Source of the DNA: Clostridium sp.
GTDB taxonomy: Bacteria > Bacillota > Clostridia > Oscillospirales > Acutalibacteraceae
NCBI GenBank assembly: GCA_031272895.1
Contig: JAISSW010000010.1
Location: 1 to 64,000 of the forward strand
Direction of reading: 5' to 3'
DNA length: 64,000 nucleotides
In this document: positions 63,601-64,000 of the stretch, one piece after another
Position numbering within the stretch: the stretch's first letter is position 1
Layout of the letters: every line of letters starts with the position of its first letter
Program-made: the position numbers and the translations under genes
Notes under the pieces: model-generated
The model's input: only the letters and a program-made list of their open reading frames with translations
Told to the model about the DNA's origin: nothing
Databases searched by the model: none

Positions 63601-64000
63601 CTGCTCAGCTACATTGGACCGGACGGGCAATTCAGCGATATTCTCAGCATGGTAACCGGCATTGTGCCTGAGCTTGCCGGTATCCTTGAGAAGTATTCAG
63701 ATAAGTATGTACCCGCAACCTACAAGAAGGTTGAGGCGAAGTACTATACCTACAAGCTCAACGCGGCGCAAACAGCGGGTGAGTACGCGGGCGAGTACAC
63801 CAAGAGTGAAGTCCTCCCGGACGGCTATGTGTTCAAGGAATCCGGACTGGAGGACGACCCGGCGACGCCTTACATTGACGAGAGCTTGGTCTGCACTAAC
63901 CCGACCCTTGCCGGCACGGACACCGCTGTTACTGATGAGGATGAGCACCCCGGTGAAGCGTGGAACTTCACCACCGCTGGCGACCCGCAGTACCCCAACT
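57688..64000 (+). CDS. Giant exported protein, >2,104 residues, 3' end outside window; dockerin-like Ca2+ loop
   Basis: This frame stays open from the ATG at 57688 to the window edge, so the ORF track omits it. I do not recognise the protein as a whole. It starts with a basic segment and a long hydrophobic stretch ('LSSVLAFVMMLSAVVVALPL') like a signal peptide or anchor, with possible cleavage near 'TADAANA'. Around residue 513 there is one EF-hand/dockerin-type loop, 'LDRNGDGVVTSADLWSMY'. The rest is rich in Asn, Asp, Tyr, Thr and Gly. Loosely repeated helical segments recur, such as 'GDLSDILNAVGLDL', 'GQFSDILSMVTGI', 'NTIVSLLYGLVLP' and 'YNLFYGILRSVLN'. A surface or matrix protein is inferred. 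Confidence 0.85.
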   Translation, partial: MLARNIKRIIQKTRIPARRTLSSVLAFVMMLSAVVVALPLMATFMATLVVSTAGTADAANAYGTGVAGINAAINNGDNYRAAELLPSVFLVGDTKGSFTGRAQTSTMSNPRQFNLTNTVYGISCTHKEIYEWLTAKAIPTSLITAVTEDVGATRTEYRSDGTVLETVQNVILDQEPSSGSVIKGFATSRALLYNDTRGWRGITATLSYGTSGQAWYTNITLTGSFSPDDANFHTSDPITNTQNYSRSVGKAIEEYDTWDDLPASIGVEGKLTITHTRERGNLRVQGVRASNDLTASSTNYDITSGVYLRSNDGSASTGEYGTIVRAYSDYLSGLSFTTTKSVDIKSVLNTWRNSSWIGINTTVEKLVEQFNLDWLDIMYAGAGNMWDTQKAICIGRLEELGMTNSEAVAVWDKYIEDDAQDGYKKAWMKKVDAAIAVHEALNDLDKFFVPSENLNPAGSDPNSGLWYGGYYAGPTNTFRDGGAAYTAAQALAKANAIAADQAAGGAHLLNKLDRNGDGVVTSADLWSMYNTAVTALDAAIKVRDATIPTSTDTASSGKSMLWFINEYIDGNLNGGENYGPVGAVPGKAAGVSYKNGIGYARADYADINASNIADIRWEPAVWTYNVKAVYAFMSWAESKKVIIDFSTGNYGLIGDFHVGANVDDDGNSPWNTDIAGIDPWDINLADGLDSGEEAQLNVAYSYKNNPADPGYDSSKADVLYSTVQIITLMDYAFSYKTVADMLKSMLTPDVFAVEFPDYDKLVDVYDALSDEYTYRINIFNDILGLAEKNINKILGYEPQWYVYRNWFKDNITAPADLTDLSVSQLATLFGKLKDKYAEYKDYEAKAWVNTDEDDPAYGKGLHELDRDSWWDEIFKMAIPMTVPADPRNGTTVPEYNWGKAVPSVAIDNTGFELAGRLQTQVEAAMKKYESYSLQNMLVWVAGQEGKTLSRDTTSAVANYARAYAVYSMVSQDIIGNFATEAEAIRYLNNTYVLPLQSINPAVPMYDNSIYTGSNYSSCAGEGYTNGRSAIGDYLFIVNVLGKYVKEFQADPVWSKTEWYKNGTQITGTYVTRYGDTVNLPSSDPSAVTGQDVARTTNEDYTVTGAQLKSLLDALDSMLGSEGDLSDILNAVGLDLSSLGLGVSGKVNAETVINAAVNNYLYSNEIVNTIVSLLYGLVLPMFENVFAGFSNMELPAELTNTTFLKIYSLHTLLANKGSDSLEKNVYYIPSENGGSDGNIQNRHGESNHNGISDLKLYPDLLGKAVKEYAAANGLTTTFQNAVSQLMNPTSYKTEDVGSGAINIDEPLVKWGAGGGAKPTTGYTYNVDTWRDPSIFRPTVNPDGTISYEYKTDSNGAYIKSGSADDPATLYRDESLVQDTTKPVGSLYIDWGINSLTGTARATQFKTAVGAALSGIYPLLQALLLGIDYVGFNPKVGYLSGTTLDDILGDSSNPYPTGWYYYGGNNIPIIVPTIYLKLTADGNEGFGKLVTPILELLAGLTTGTDSVYDAIPTVDYLKTLTYTKPTKTPLRKDQVDLDQDWVTAGTGTRKRNVAHFGGFYLTQANIEESKTTYGVSCYGDATYWDTGVPMDQYDYTYSAADTVDKSVKFVNALFKPIDAFIDVVGQKPLQEILRIIPNISYALSLDRISSLLEGALKTTITPEVNGLVQLGTPRGSCSDFDTSKLLGDMPNGALTGGSTFDTGNKNGNTQWKRKTGSPSHSLFMYAQVQIGWGLIDGTKDGTNGKNDPDPNLSTGHMEVANLVGAMDAIEVDVFGMLDLASLGVDAYLKAGSIENLLLGIMPDAAAYLPSDILDMTLGTYGPVKSYSAIPQKRSSSVQVRNYVDTEVYNLFYGILRSVLNPSTMGKFGLNLGNFDTGTAIAALMELHSPYGNNTGEPADGYAMKAIDYGTSTVVYNPFEFRDAHFSKDEAERVINKIIAALTGGVFFDLDGMIETLLGENVYNNATFDLVVNLLLSYIGPDGQFSDILSMVTGIVPELAGILEKYSDKYVPATYKKVEAKYYTYKLNAAQTAGEYAGEYTKSEVLPDGYVFKESGLEDDPATPYIDESLVCTNPTLAGTDTAVTDEDEHPGEAWNFTTAGDPQYPN

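Noticed and set aside
1-64000. CRISPR array, prophage, insertion sequence or tRNA genes
   Set aside because: No regularly spaced repeats, transposase, integrase or cloverleaf pattern was seen on either strand.

Overview
The window looks like a chromosomal segment of a Gram-positive Firmicute of class Clostridia, with moderately high GC, probably a gut or anaerobic lineage. I cannot name a species. The evidence is the Firmicute-style S10-spc-alpha ribosomal block with rpsD inside the alpha operon and a KOW-domain protein between map and infA, a zinc-type S14, an HPr carrying both His15 and Ser46, a pyruvate kinase with the extra C-terminal domain, ECF transporter genes, a TIGR04086-type membrane protein, and a Feo system with a Cys-rich FeoB partner. 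Start codons are often TTG or GTG behind strong AGGAGG ribosome sites. Many promoters are close to TTGACA-17-TATAAT. I saw no tRNA, rRNA, CRISPR array, transposase or prophage.

Layout. 1-7.1 kb: the tail of an alpha/beta hydrolase, an M14 peptidase, an ADP-ribose pyrophosphatase, then a leftward operon (fused EcfA1-EcfA2 ATPase, EcfT, and a large TOTE-type primase-helicase whose primase motifs look destroyed). 7.1-14.3 kb: a 40-codon mini-gene with its own consensus promoter and terminator, nadD, a YdcF-like protein, an ABC exporter pair and dnaX, all leftward; then smpB, a small membrane protein and an EamA transporter, rightward. 14.35-29.7 kb: one ribosomal super-operon from rpsJ to rplQ with a consensus promoter, a long structured leader, a three-hairpin rpsJ-rplC spacer, and no adk between secY and map. 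29.7-36.5 kb: a 32-codon mini-gene and an EF-G-like factor with an altered G4 motif (leftward), then ptsH, pyk, folC and tcdA (rightward).

36.5-45.3 kb: a rightward run of cell-surface genes (PI-PLC-like protein, GH13 amylase, degenerate LCP protein, transglutaminase-like lipoprotein, cohesin/cadherin-like membrane protein), then prfB, a cyclase-family protein and a sugar transferase. 45.3-52.3 kb, leftward: rplI, a TIGR04086-type protein, a lysA-like decarboxylase, recA, and a 1153-residue MMPL transporter whose outer loop carries about six tandem repeats. 52.4-55.8 kb: the iron-uptake operon feoA-feoA-feoB plus a Cys-rich partner, behind a consensus promoter and a perfect inverted repeat. 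55.8-57.3 kb: queT and a short-chain dehydrogenase, leftward. From 57,688 to the window end a single open frame of more than 2,100 codons encodes a giant exported protein. The ORF track misses it because it has no stop inside the window.

The most unusual items are the giant exported protein with a dockerin-like calcium loop in the same window as a cohesin-like membrane protein, the autonomous 40-codon mini-gene, the primase-dead TOTE-like helicase downstream of an ECF module, the EF-G paralogue with a lost NKxD motif, and the repeat-bearing MMPL transporter. Family assignments come from recognising motifs by eye; no search was run.
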